Positions 7,036-13,461 of a stretch of DNA of 15,120 nucleotides are shown here, piece by piece. The notes under the pieces are model-generated. The model was not told the DNA's origin. It was given only the letters and a program-made list of their open reading frames with translations, and did not search any database. The DNA comes from Holophaga sp. Lineage in GTDB: Bacteria > Acidobacteriota > Holophagae > Holophagales > Holophagaceae. The stretch lies in the NCBI GenBank assembly GCA_030691225.1, contig JAUYES010000223.1, positions 1 through 15,120 on the forward strand. The letters run 5' to 3'. The translations under genes were made by a program, and so were the position numbers. Positions within the stretch are counted from its first letter, which is position 1, and the number at the start of each line of letters is the position of its first letter.

Positions 7036-8146
7036 TTACTCCGGAATCAGGAACCAGAAGGGATGCATCTTGGCTTTGTAGATAAAAAGATGGTGCAGCA
7101 GAATCTTGATCCAATGCCCTGCCAAGCCAATCTCGCCAAACGTATGACGGAGATACCGACCATGCTCGGGATAGCGTTCGAAATCAGGCACGATGGGAAA
7201 AACCGTGATGGCTGCAGCCGTTCCGCGGAAGGGATTGGCTCCCGCCGAAGCCACGCAGGCAGCTCCCATTTCCGCCATGGAGGCCGCATAACGGGGTTCC
7301 TTGGCCCCTTGAATCATGCCGACGATGCTGCGCGCCACTCCAGAAACTCCAGGTCGGCTCGACCCTTTTCCAATCCAGTCACATGGGCCTGGGTGACCCA
7401 GCGAAGTCCCCGCTCAGCAAAGAGGGATTCCGTAAAAATGCTGCTCGGGGTTACATAGCCACCCCTTCGGATATGAATCCCCCCCATGCCAAAGTCACCC
7501 ATCTCGTATTCATTGCTCAAGTAGGTGATTTCAGCCTTGTCCCGCACGCCCCGCGCGCGCAGCTCAAATTCGAGATTCACAATGTATTCAAAAGCCGCCC
7601 CCTGGCAGGTGCAGGTGCCATGACCCGTTCCCACCAGGAATCGCTGGTGCTCACCTCGCTTCATCCGCTCCACAGCCTCGTCCAGAGCTCGGGAAGCCTC
7701 TTCCGCATGCGGTGCCGTGCAGACAGAAAGGCTATGCCCCTTCGGACCCAAACCGGGCGTCGCCTCAAAGGCCAACTTTGACCCGGTGGCATTGACCAGG
7801 AAGTCATAGGGAACCTTAAGCGCTTCCCCCTCGTGCCCCTCCCGAGTGGATTCGGCTTCCAGGAAGGGCTTAAGATCTTCGCCATGACCTTCGGGATGAA
7901 GAACAGTGGCCCGAGCCTGATGAAAGGTAATGCCTTCCCGCTCATAGATGGGGAGTAGGGGAAATAGCACCTGGGAAGGCTTCAGCAACCCAACTCCGAC
8001 CCAGATGTTTGACGGGATCCAGTTGTAGTCAGGGCGCGGAGAGACGACGATGACTTCCGCCTGGTCGCCCAACCACTTCTTCAGAAAAGAGGCACTGGTA
8101 TGGCCTGCCACACCAGCCCCAGGACAACGACGCGAGGTCGAGACAT
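7036..8146 (-). pseudogene. Broken sulfide:quinone oxidoreductase-like NAD(P)/FAD-dependent oxidoreductase
   Basis: The frame from ATG 8146 (MSRPRVVVLG) is lost in the Gly-rich FAD loop. One base seems missing at the G-run (C4 on the + strand, 8117-8120), where the neighbouring frame continues with AGHTSASFLKKW. That frame runs to 7314 and includes DYNWIPSNIW, GTGHGTCTCQGAAFEY and YLSNEYEMGDFGMGG, all typical of the SQR-like family with membrane-associated quinone chemistry. Near 7340 it jumps straight into the C-terminal part (VARSIVGMIQG...GEIGLAGHWIK...FLIPE) in another frame. Roughly 100 residues of the FAD/quinone-binding part seem to be missing, judged from remembered family length. So two lesions are visible: a one-base shift and an internal deletion. 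A good ribosome site (GGGGG) remains ahead of the ATG. Confidence 0.8.
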
Positions 8147-8251
8147 GGAACCCCCTTTGGCAGCTTTAATAGAGCATCAGCTCAGAATGACACCCTGATG
8201 AGTTCCGCTACGAAAACCTTCCGGATGGAAAAAGCGAATGAACAAGAATTC

Positions 8252-8273
8252 GATTGATTCGCTGATATCAATC
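8252..8273. promoter_or_regulatory. Inverted repeat, candidate operator upstream of SQR-like gene
   Basis: GATTGAT at 8252-8258 and ATCAATC at 8267-8273 form perfect 7-bp arms around an 8-base spacer. The site lies about 105 bases upstream of the broken flavoprotein start, in a 208-base AT-richer gap (8147-8354) in which I see no gene. The arms recall FNR/CRP half-sites, but the spacer is eight bases instead of four, so the binding protein is unknown. Confidence 0.3.
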
Positions 8274-8354
8274 ATCATTTGCGATCTTTTCACTCAGATC
8301 AGGGAAGAACCTTTTTTGTGCAATTCACCCAAAAGAGCGGATTATCGAACCTTC

Positions 8355-9242
8355 CTAGAAGCTAATGAGGGTCTGCACACTTCCTGTCCACATCTTGAAC
8401 TGGGACTCACGCTGCCCCCAGCCCAGATCCACCCGAATCGCAAAGCGCTTTGAGAACGGGATGTGACTTGTCGTGGTCAAAATGAATTCGTTCAGGCTTG
8501 GATAAACGATTCCGGTCGAGGTGGCAGTGGTCGATGCCCCGGTTCCTCCGGAACCTGGTCCATGGCCCCATCCACCTCCAGTTCTACTACCCCCGTAATA
8601 GCCCGTGATCGTGGAATTGCTGCCACCGGGTTGGAGTGAATCAAGAATTCCCTGGCCCCACCCCACTCGCACGCTATGCCAGCGGCTTAGATTGCGGGCA
8701 CCCCACCGAAGGTTCAATAGATACCCGGTGTCAGAATCCTGCTCAGGAAGGTATCGCATCTGCTGGACACGGGCCGAGGCACTCCAAACCTCACCAACCC
8801 AGCCAGGACCAGCCTGAAACAGCGTTGTGGTGGAACCACCCCGGAAACGGCTCCACGCTCCTTCTACCCCAAACTCCCAAGGACCAGAAACCCCCAAGGT
8901 TAGATCTACATCTCCCCTAAAACTGGGAACGAAATCCGCACCGGTTCCAGCGCTGAGGCTAGCCCAAATGCCACTGTTTTCACCAAAGGCGTGGTCTTTA
9001 GCAACGGTGAACTGGGTTCCCTTTCCCTCTGGACGCTGGGTCCCCACAACCGAAAAGCTCCAAGGGCCGCGGTCATCGTGAAACCAGTCACCCGTGAGAA
9101 CCCAACCCTTCCAAGAGCCGGTGGCATCCGAGTACCGGTCGATGAAAGCTCCGAGCCCCACCCGAGCGGTGGGGCGTTCAGGAGCCTCCTCCGCACCCAG
9201 AGCAACGGAGACCAATAGGAGCGGCAAAACGAGATAGCGCAT
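8355..9242 (-). CDS. Outer-membrane beta-barrel protein (YaiO-like)
   Basis: The start at 9242 gives a clean signal peptide (MRYLVLPLLLVSVALGAEEA, cleavage after about Ala15-Gly16) and has GGAGGGG five bases upstream. The mature part is a run of alternating polar/aromatic strands (for example WKGWVLTGDWF, PWEFGVEGAW) and ends in Phe after TLIS, the usual outer-membrane insertion signal. Length is 295 residues, comparable to YaiO-family barrels. A Gly/Ser/Thr-rich insert (about residues 206-243) is probably a surface loop. The role is unknown; a surface porin-like or glycan-related job is guesswork. It is on the same strand as the repeat protein upstream (gap 80 bases) and 208 bases from the SQR-like gene. 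Confidence 0.7.
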   Translation of the reverse strand: MRYLVLPLLLVSVALGAEEAPERPTARVGLGAFIDRYSDATGSWKGWVLTGDWFHDDRGPWSFSVVGTQRPEGKGTQFTVAKDHAFGENSGIWASLSAGTGADFVPSFRGDVDLTLGVSGPWEFGVEGAWSRFRGGSTTTLFQAGPGWVGEVWSASARVQQMRYLPEQDSDTGYLLNLRWGARNLSRWHSVRVGWGQGILDSLQPGGSNSTITGYYGGSRTGGGWGHGPGSGGTGASTTATSTGIVYPSLNEFILTTTSHIPFSKRFAIRVDLGWGQRESQFKMWTGSVQTLISF

Positions 9243-9271
9243 GGAACCCCTCCAAGGCAGTGGATAAAGCC

Positions 9272-9308
9272 TTGCGGAGGAAAGCGCTTTCGCCTCTTTC
9301 CTCCGCAA
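9272..9308. terminator. Perfect 13-bp stem-loop between repeat protein and barrel genes
   Basis: TTGCGGAGGAAAG (9272-9284) pairs exactly with CTTTCCTCCGCAA (9296-9308) around an 11-base loop. It lies between the stop of the repeat-protein gene (9323) and the start of the barrel gene (9242), both on the - strand. No long U-run follows on either strand, so it may be an atypical terminator, an mRNA-stabilising end, or a control element for the barrel gene. Confidence 0.5.
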
Positions 9309-9322
9309 TCCTCATTTAAAAT

Positions 9323-9607
9323 TCAACGTCCCCGACCTTTCCGAGCGCCTTGGCTAGCCCCGCGACTGCCAGTGCCTGAACAGGTGCCCGTTCCGGTCCC
9401 GTCCCGCTTGCGGAGCTGAGCTCCGGTGCCAGTACCCGTAGCATTGCCGGTGCCCGTGCCATCCCGTTTGCGAAGCTGGGCCTTTGTGCCCGTCCCCGTT
9501 CCAGTCCCGTCCTGTTTCCGGACTTGGTCGCGCTTAGGGGTGTCAGTGCTCTGGGCTGCCAGGGGCAACGCCAAGATGAGAGCGGTGAGGAGAGCGGTAA
9601 TCTTCAT
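9323..9607 (-). CDS. Small secreted Arg-Asp-Gly-Thr repeat protein
   Basis: ATG 9607 has GGAGG six bases upstream and gives a signal peptide (MKITALLTALILALPLAAQS, cut after about Ala18). The 76-residue mature part is made of three repeats (residues 28-43, 44-63, 64-83), each starting Q-[VL]-R-K-[QR]-D-G-T-G-T-G, and ends in a basic RGASQGARKGRGR tail. It is low-complexity, positively charged and has one Cys (in TGTCSGTG). It resembles small repeat proteins I recall from Geothrix/Holophaga genomes. The function is unknown; a calcium-, polymer- or surface-binding role is possible. It probably shares a transcript with the barrel gene, interrupted by the 13-bp stem-loop. Confidence 0.7.
   Translation of the reverse strand: MKITALLTALILALPLAAQSTDTPKRDQVRKQDGTGTGTGTKAQLRKRDGTGTGNATGTGTGAQLRKRDGTGTGTCSGTGSRGASQGARKGRGR
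9359..9526 (-). repeat. Three coding repeats (48-60 bp) in the secreted repeat protein
   Basis: The three units encode 16, 20 and 20 residues. Each begins with QLRKRDGTGTG or a close variant, and they differ in the number of Thr-Gly pairs, as expected from slippage within GT/CC-rich codons. The array is in frame, so changes in copy number would keep the protein readable. Confidence 0.7.
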
Positions 9608-9625
9608 AAGAACCTCCAGGAGATG

Positions 9626-9643
9626 GTGCGGTTCCTTCCGCAC
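9626..9643. other. Leader hairpin of the repeat-protein gene
   Basis: GTGCGG (9626-9631) and CCGCAC (9638-9643) pair around a six-base loop that reads AAGGAA on the - strand. It sits 18 bases upstream of ATG 9607, directly before the ribosome site, so it could affect mRNA stability or initiation. Evidence is the pairing only. Confidence 0.3.
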
Positions 9644-9649
9644 ACCCAT

Positions 9650-9925
9650 TAGTCCCGGGTCTTAGGCCAAGGTTGCCTTTTAGCGCCGAGAGACAGATCT
9701 CGAGGGCCAAAAGACAGAATTTTGGGCCGGATTCGCTTCATCGCCGTGGATGCCATGCCGAGAGTGGCACCCTCAAGCAGCATCAGCCTCGGCCAAGGAA
9801 TATTCCTTCGTTAGGATCCTTCCCAAATCCTACAGCAGGGGAAATCTGCAACGGCATCTTGAACTAATTCCAATATGATGACGGTGATCAAAATGACCGC
9901 TCTGAATCTGGGATAACGGCTACCG
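9650..9925. other. Gene-free stretch
   Basis: I see no convincing gene here. A 64-codon + strand frame (9673-9867) has no ribosome site or family resemblance and is probably chance. The stretch should hold the promoter of the repeat-protein gene and the end of the DUF2892 transcript. No clear -35/-10 or terminator with a T-run was found by eye. Confidence 0.5.
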
Positions 9926-10123
9926 CTATTTCTTGGTCGGGCAGGTACTGTGGCCCAACAGTGTATAGAGCGGGCAAAAGCTCATCACCGCCGTTAGAAG
10001 AGGCACAAGCCCAATGAGGCCAAGGTACCTGGCATTCCCATCCAGGAAATAGAACAGGCTAAGCAGGCCAAGGCCCACCAATATCCGAATCACCTTATCG
10101 ACTGAGCCCACGTTTGCGTTCAT
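9926..10123 (-). CDS. DUF2892 (YgaP-like membrane domain) protein
   Basis: ATG 10123 has GGAGGGT close upstream. The 65-residue product matches DUF2892 across its length: MNANVGSVDKVIRILVGLGL, a second hydrophobic segment LGLIGLVPLLTAVMSF, then CPLYTLLGHSTCP and a Lys-rich end. The two cysteines (CPLY and TCP) are the conserved ones. It is a small inner-membrane protein of two helices; in other bacteria the domain occurs fused to rhodaneses, linking it to sulfur metabolism. It lies 85 bases downstream of the hemD-like gene on the same strand and may be the last gene of the sigma-54 unit, or have its own promoter. Confidence 0.88.
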   Translation of the reverse strand: MNANVGSVDKVIRILVGLGLLSLFYFLDGNARYLGLIGLVPLLTAVMSFCPLYTLLGHSTCPTKK

Positions 10124-10208
10124 AGCACCCTCCGAAAACGGATGAAGTGCATCAAGATACACCCGTGGTTGCCTCGGCCAGTCAAATCTTCATAAAACTT
10201 CAACAAGT

Positions 10209-11027
10209 CTATACGTCCTTCGTAAAATGCAATCCGATGGTCGACAGCAAAGCTTCCACGGTGCTCTCATCGGATGTCACGCCCACACAAAGGCCATGCT
10301 TTTCAGCCGAAGCTGTCGTTATCGGTCCAATGCTGGCAACAAGCAGGTTATGCAAAAGTTCTATCGAACGCGAACCAAGGAGTTCAACTAAGCCCTTAAC
10401 CGAGCTCGACGACGTTAGCATCACACAGTCGATGGTCTGCGCTTCGAGCCTTGAAATGAGCTCGATTCGCCGCGCCATGGGTGCGAGACGCGTTTCATAG
10501 ACAGGAACGATATCTACGATGCAACCCGCGTTGCGAAGAATTTCAGGAAGTATTTCACGAGCCACCAGGGCACGCAGGATAAGCACGCGGGGGCAACGAT
10601 GCGAACGCAGAGCTTGGATCATCGGATCTTCAAGAATGGCTTGCCCGAAAGCCTCCCCCACAAACTCATGAGGAACGATGTCGGCGCAAAGCCCCTTGTT
10701 GGCCAAGGCAGCCGCCGTGCCACTCCCGATCGCACCTATCCGGGTTTGACGAAAGACGCCTACATCGTGGCCCTGGGCCTCGATTTCTGCAAAGAAACAG
10801 GTGACCGCGTTTTCACTGGTGAATGCAACGAGATCGTACTCAGCAAGCTTACAAACCGTTCCAGCAACTTGAGCAGGATCGGGGGGCTCAGTAATGACAA
10901 TGGTGGGCAGTTCGATGGGGTGTCCCCCAAGGCGTTTCACCATCTCGGCGGTGGCGGCACCCTGGCTTGCCGGGCGGGTAATGAGGATTCGTTTTCCGAG
11001 CAAAGGCTTGGACACGATGAAGCTCAT
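10209..11027 (-). CDS. hemD: Uroporphyrinogen-III synthase (HemD-like), intact
   Basis: The 272-residue product has the HemD two-domain layout: GKRILITRPASQGAA at residues 11-25, LAEYDLVAFTSENAV (61-75), RIGAIGSGTAAAL (96-108), then VLILRALVAREILP, the VYETR segment (177-181), LTSSSSVKGLVELL (204-217) and IGPITTASAEKHGL (233-246). The enzyme closes and inverts hydroxymethylbilane to uroporphyrinogen III for haem, sirohaem or cobalamin. ATG 11027 overlaps the stop of the TsaA-like gene as ATGA, which fixes the start; a longer upstream extension runs through that gene. No hemC, hemB or cobA-type gene is near, so it is separated from the usual pathway cluster. It is the intact counterpart of the broken copy at 6151-6849. 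Confidence 0.85.
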   Translation of the reverse strand: MSFIVSKPLLGKRILITRPASQGAATAEMVKRLGGHPIELPTIVITEPPDPAQVAGTVCKLAEYDLVAFTSENAVTCFFAEIEAQGHDVGVFRQTRIGAIGSGTAAALANKGLCADIVPHEFVGEAFGQAILEDPMIQALRSHRCPRVLILRALVAREILPEILRNAGCIVDIVPVYETRLAPMARRIELISRLEAQTIDCVMLTSSSSVKGLVELLGSRSIELLHNLLVASIGPITTASAEKHGLCVGVTSDESTVEALLSTIGLHFTKDV

Positions 11028-11479
11028 GAGGTGACACTCTCGGTTCCTCGGGCAGACGAAACAATCTGTATATCTATAACTGGGGTCCCATCCTCCAGCC
11101 CTGGCCCCTGCACTTGCATGATTCCCCCTTGCCTGCCGATCACCCTTACGAGCGTGATCCGGATTGGACTTAAGGGGTGAAGGATAGAAGAGGTCGAAGA
11201 CCCGAAAGTCATTGCTACCGTTTTTCCCATTGGGGGGCGGCATTCCAGATCCGGATCGATGTGGTAGGTCAGAAGCCGCGCGGTGACTCCAGCTTTAATG
11301 GCTTCTAATTCATCACTGAACCTTGGAAAAACTTCAATGACCCATCTTTCTGGCACCGAAGGATTCGGAAAGAGCTTAGCCCCCTGACGATGGGGAGTAT
11401 GTACCACACCGATCGGATGCACGGTAAAGGCCACTCCCAGATCAGTGAGCGACTCTCCACCGTGGTTCACAGGCAACAT
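11024..11479 (-). CDS. TsaA/TrmO-like protein, divergent
   Basis: ATG 11479 has AGAAGGG six bases upstream and lies 13 bases after the cytochrome gene stop. An in-frame ATG at 11521 would overlap that gene. The 151-residue protein follows the TsaA beta-barrel pattern: FTVHPIGVVHTP (18-29), RWVIEVFPRFSDEL (45-58), then LHPLSPIRITLVRVIG (100-115) and LEDGTPVIDIQ (128-138). TrmO members use SAM to N6-methylate t6A in tRNA; their RPNPIG signature is changed here to HPLSPI and the Arg-rich ATRxPxRPN part is absent, so tRNA methylation is doubtful. TsaA-like proteins also occur by metal-transport and molybdenum genes. It is coupled to hemD by ATGA. Confidence 0.72.
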   Translation of the reverse strand: MLPVNHGGESLTDLGVAFTVHPIGVVHTPHRQGAKLFPNPSVPERWVIEVFPRFSDELEAIKAGVTARLLTYHIDPDLECRPPMGKTVAMTFGSSTSSILHPLSPIRITLVRVIGRQGGIMQVQGPGLEDGTPVIDIQIVSSARGTESVTS

Positions 11480-11492
11480 ATTCAACCCTTCT

Positions 11493-11930
11493 CTATTCCT
11501 TCCTGGGACCTGGCTCTTCAAAGCCAGTGATCATGGCGCGCAGAAGACTGAAGGGCGTTTTCCCCGTGGTGGCGAGGTAAATGTGCCCGATCAGGAAAGC
11601 CAGGAAGAGATAGGAACCAAGGGTGTGAGCAGGACCTAGGACGGTCAATCCACCCACTTTTTGAAAGGTCGAGGGCCACCGGGTGACTCCCCACATCAGC
11701 AGACCCGTGAGAATTTGATAGGGAAGCAGAATGTTAAGCAGAGACAGATAGGTGCCATCCTCGTCTTTCAAAAAGATCGAGGGGTGGGCGAGCCTAGGAG
11801 AAGGTTGTTTCCCTTGGGTATCAGCGATTACCGGCAAAGAGCTGAACAGCAGCGCAAGAATCAGCCAATTCCCGGACAAACGCTCGATCTCGCCCATCCT
11901 CACCCGGAGGGGCATTCTCGCAAAAATCAT
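11493..11930 (-). CDS. Cytochrome b561/b6-like membrane subunit, N-terminally short
   Basis: The 145-residue product matches the C-terminal part of the cytochrome b subunits of thiosulfate-reductase or hydrogenase type: LLNILLPYQILTGLLMWG (64-81), GPAHTLGSYLFLAFLIGHIY (99-118) and TTGKTPFSLLRAMITGFEE (121-139). His102 and His116 are the usual haem-ligand positions of the last helices. The first helices and their His ligands, about 80-100 residues in relatives, are absent. Instead there is a hydrophobic start, NWLILALLFSSLPVIA (21-36), that could be a signal or anchor. GGGAG eight bases before ATG 11930 and the following overlapping operon argue for expression. It may be a true short form, a degraded gene, or a half that pairs with a second protein. 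Confidence 0.7.
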   Translation of the reverse strand: MIFARMPLRVRMGEIERLSGNWLILALLFSSLPVIADTQGKQPSPRLAHPSIFLKDEDGTYLSLLNILLPYQILTGLLMWGVTRWPSTFQKVGGLTVLGPAHTLGSYLFLAFLIGHIYLATTGKTPFSLLRAMITGFEEPGPRKE

Positions 11931-11973
11931 GATGGATCTCCCTACTTCATTTCCGTTATTTCAAAATTTGGAA

Positions 11974-12918
11974 TCAGCGCTTCACAGCCCCTTGAAGGGC
12001 TCTGACGAGATTGTCGAAAAGACCGCTGTATGACTTCTCGCCTTGGAGGCTCTCAATCGAGGAAGAAACTTCGATGACCTTCAGGCCTGACTGCTCCTTG
12101 AAAGCCGCGACATATTCCGGAGGCGTGTTGGGGTCCACCAGAATGATGCTGGCCTTCATCTGCTTCACATAATCAAGCAACAGCTTTGGCGTGGGCAATT
12201 GTCCTGGTGTGGCTTTGCAAACCACAAATTTGGGCCCACCCATGCTTGAAAAATTTTGCCACCCACATTGGGCACTGAAAATTCGCAATCCATTTAGTGG
12301 TTTTAACGCAAGCCTCCAGCGCGCAATATCACGCCCAAGAGTCTTAATAAATGCCGTGGCGTTCGCATGGAAATAAGCCTGCTTGTCGGGAAGCAGCTTG
12401 CCCAATCCCGTGGCCACGTTCCGGGCAATCACCGAGCCATTCTCTGGATTGAGCCAGAAGAAAGGGTCGCCCGCTGAATATAGCGGGTCCGCATACCCTT
12501 CACAGGTGGTGAACGGAACATTGGTTCTGAATGTTCCAGGCGAAACGTTTATCCAGTGTGGACCCGCATGCTTTGAAGGCTTTCCGGCTGATACGGGTTC
12601 CTTTGTTTCGGCCAGCACGGCATTGATGGCCTCGGATTCTCTAAAGAACCCTGTCCACACGATCGTGTCTACTTTGTGCAAGCGGGCCTTTGATGTGGGC
12701 TCAACCGCCAAATCTTTCCGAAGGATACAGCCTTTGAAGAGGCTGAAGGAATCCACCTGGTTGCCGCCCACGACTTTAACGATGGCTTCCACATCTGCTT
12801 CTGCCACGGCCACTGAAAGGCGTTTACCTTCGGCGTCCCTTGCTCCGGCGACCAGACTTCCTGCTGCGAACAGCGCAAGGCACGCTCGCATCGTGCGTTT
12901 TAGACCATAACTTGTCAT
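11974..12918 (-). CDS. TroA/ZnuA-fold metal-type ABC solute-binding protein, ligand residues replaced
   Basis: ATG 12918 has a strong GGAGGTGA site and overlaps the stop of the NifX-like gene (ATGA). The 314-residue protein has a signal peptide (residues 1-25). The TroA-fold landmarks are VEP (72-74), DPFFWLNPENG (151-161), RIFSAQCGWQNF (212-223) and IILVDPNTPPEYV (258-270). In zinc/manganese binders the ligands are three His and an acidic residue. By alignment those His positions are Leu70, Phe153 and Gln217 here. Mature cysteines are C64, C139, C218 and C234. It would act in the periplasm, but no permease or ATPase gene is adjacent. The ligand is probably not an ordinary Zn2+ or Mn2+ ion; a metal complex or cofactor is possible. 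Confidence 0.78.
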   Translation of the reverse strand: MTSYGLKRTMRACLALFAAGSLVAGARDAEGKRLSVAVAEADVEAIVKVVGGNQVDSFSLFKGCILRKDLAVEPTSKARLHKVDTIVWTGFFRESEAINAVLAETKEPVSAGKPSKHAGPHWINVSPGTFRTNVPFTTCEGYADPLYSAGDPFFWLNPENGSVIARNVATGLGKLLPDKQAYFHANATAFIKTLGRDIARWRLALKPLNGLRIFSAQCGWQNFSSMGGPKFVVCKATPGQLPTPKLLLDYVKQMKASIILVDPNTPPEYVAAFKEQSGLKVIEVSSSIESLQGEKSYSGLFDNLVRALQGAVKR

Positions 12919-13280
12919 CGTTCACCTCCGATAATTAGTTCTTTTGAATTCGCTCCTGGAATCTGAAAGCGGGCCTCGCCCAAGGCTCCGCAAGCGAAAG
13001 CGGCGATCACCTCGACAGGGGTTCCTGCAATGCCCGAAAGCACTTGGATCCCCCTGGACTTCAAGTTCATTTCCAGAGGCTTTCCAATGGCTCCGCAAAG
13101 CAGCCAATCCGTACCCATGGCTTGGAGGCGTGCGGCCTTTTCTCCGGGCTCCAGTGGCTTGCATTTCCGGTCGGCAATCTTTCGGAATCCCTCCTCGTCC
13201 AACCGCCAGAACGTGACTCGGTGGCAGAAATCAAAGGTGGGCGCGACCCGATCCTGGAATGTAGGTATAGCCACCAGCAT
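12915..13280 (-). CDS. NifX/NifB-type (DiNase) iron-molybdenum cluster-binding protein
   Basis: The 121-residue product starts MLVAIPTFQDRVAPTFDFCH and continues VTFWRLDEEGF, CKPLEPGEKAARL, LLCGAIGKPLE and VLSGIAGTPVEVIAAFACG, all typical of the dinitrogenase Fe-Mo cofactor-binding family. Cysteines C19, C40, C62 and C97 are candidate cluster ligands. The ATG at 13280 is preferred because GGAGGG lies just upstream and a sigma-54 promoter sits at 13302-13317; the longer frame to 13325 would start upstream of that promoter. It is the first gene of the right unit and is coupled to the solute-binding protein by ATGA. The family's cargo outside nitrogenase systems is unknown. Confidence 0.88.
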   Translation of the reverse strand: MLVAIPTFQDRVAPTFDFCHRVTFWRLDEEGFRKIADRKCKPLEPGEKAARLQAMGTDWLLCGAIGKPLEMNLKSRGIQVLSGIAGTPVEVIAAFACGALGEARFQIPGANSKELIIGGER

Positions 13281-13301
13281 GAACCCTCCAAAGGGCTTTA
13301 A

Positions 13302-13317
13302 TGCAATTCGGCAGCCA
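13302..13317 (-). promoter_or_regulatory. Sigma-54 (-24/-12) promoter
   Basis: On the - strand 13317-13302 reads TGGCTGCCGAATTGCA, against the sigma-54 consensus TGGCACGNNNNTTGCW. The invariant GG and GC are present at the correct spacing, and TGGC plus TTGCA match fully. Transcription would start near 13291, just ahead of the GGAGGG ribosome site and ATG 13280, giving a very short leader. The sigma-54 activator gene lies directly upstream. Confidence 0.8.
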
Positions 13318-13378
13318 AAAAACAAATTCTACAAACAATGGATTTACTTAAATAAATTTATCTCAAAACAGAATATAG

Positions 13379-13420
13379 ATGCATTTTGCACCATGCATAA
13401 ATTGCAAAAACACTGCAAAA
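13379..13420. promoter_or_regulatory. TGCA array, candidate enhancer site for the sigma-54 activator
   Basis: TGCA occurs five times: at 13380, 13387 and 13394 (7-bp steps), then 13403 and 13414. TTTTGCA (13384-13390) and TGCAAAA (13403-13409) also form a perfect inverted repeat. The array lies about 90-130 bases upstream of the predicted start point, the usual place for enhancer-binding protein sites. Bases 13380-13393 recur with one mismatch at 14827-14840. Confidence 0.55.
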
Positions 13421-13461
13421 AGCAGTTGTTATGCCCATACCAATCCGGCGAGGGCCCTCGA

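Noticed and set aside
8254..8271. FNR/CRP box (TTGAT...ATCAA)
   Set aside because: The half-sites are separated by eight bases, not four, so a standard FNR/CRP dimer would not fit; kept only as an unnamed inverted repeat.
8238..8453. A 71-codon + strand frame between the SQR-like and barrel genes
   Set aside because: It overlaps the 3' end of the barrel gene antisense and has no ribosome site.
9359..9526. CRISPR-like or non-coding tandem repeat
   Set aside because: The units are adjacent, in frame and encode a signal-peptide protein; there are no unique spacers.
10599..11180. A 193-codon + strand frame
   Set aside because: Antisense to hemD and the TsaA-like gene, both of which have clear motifs and coupling.
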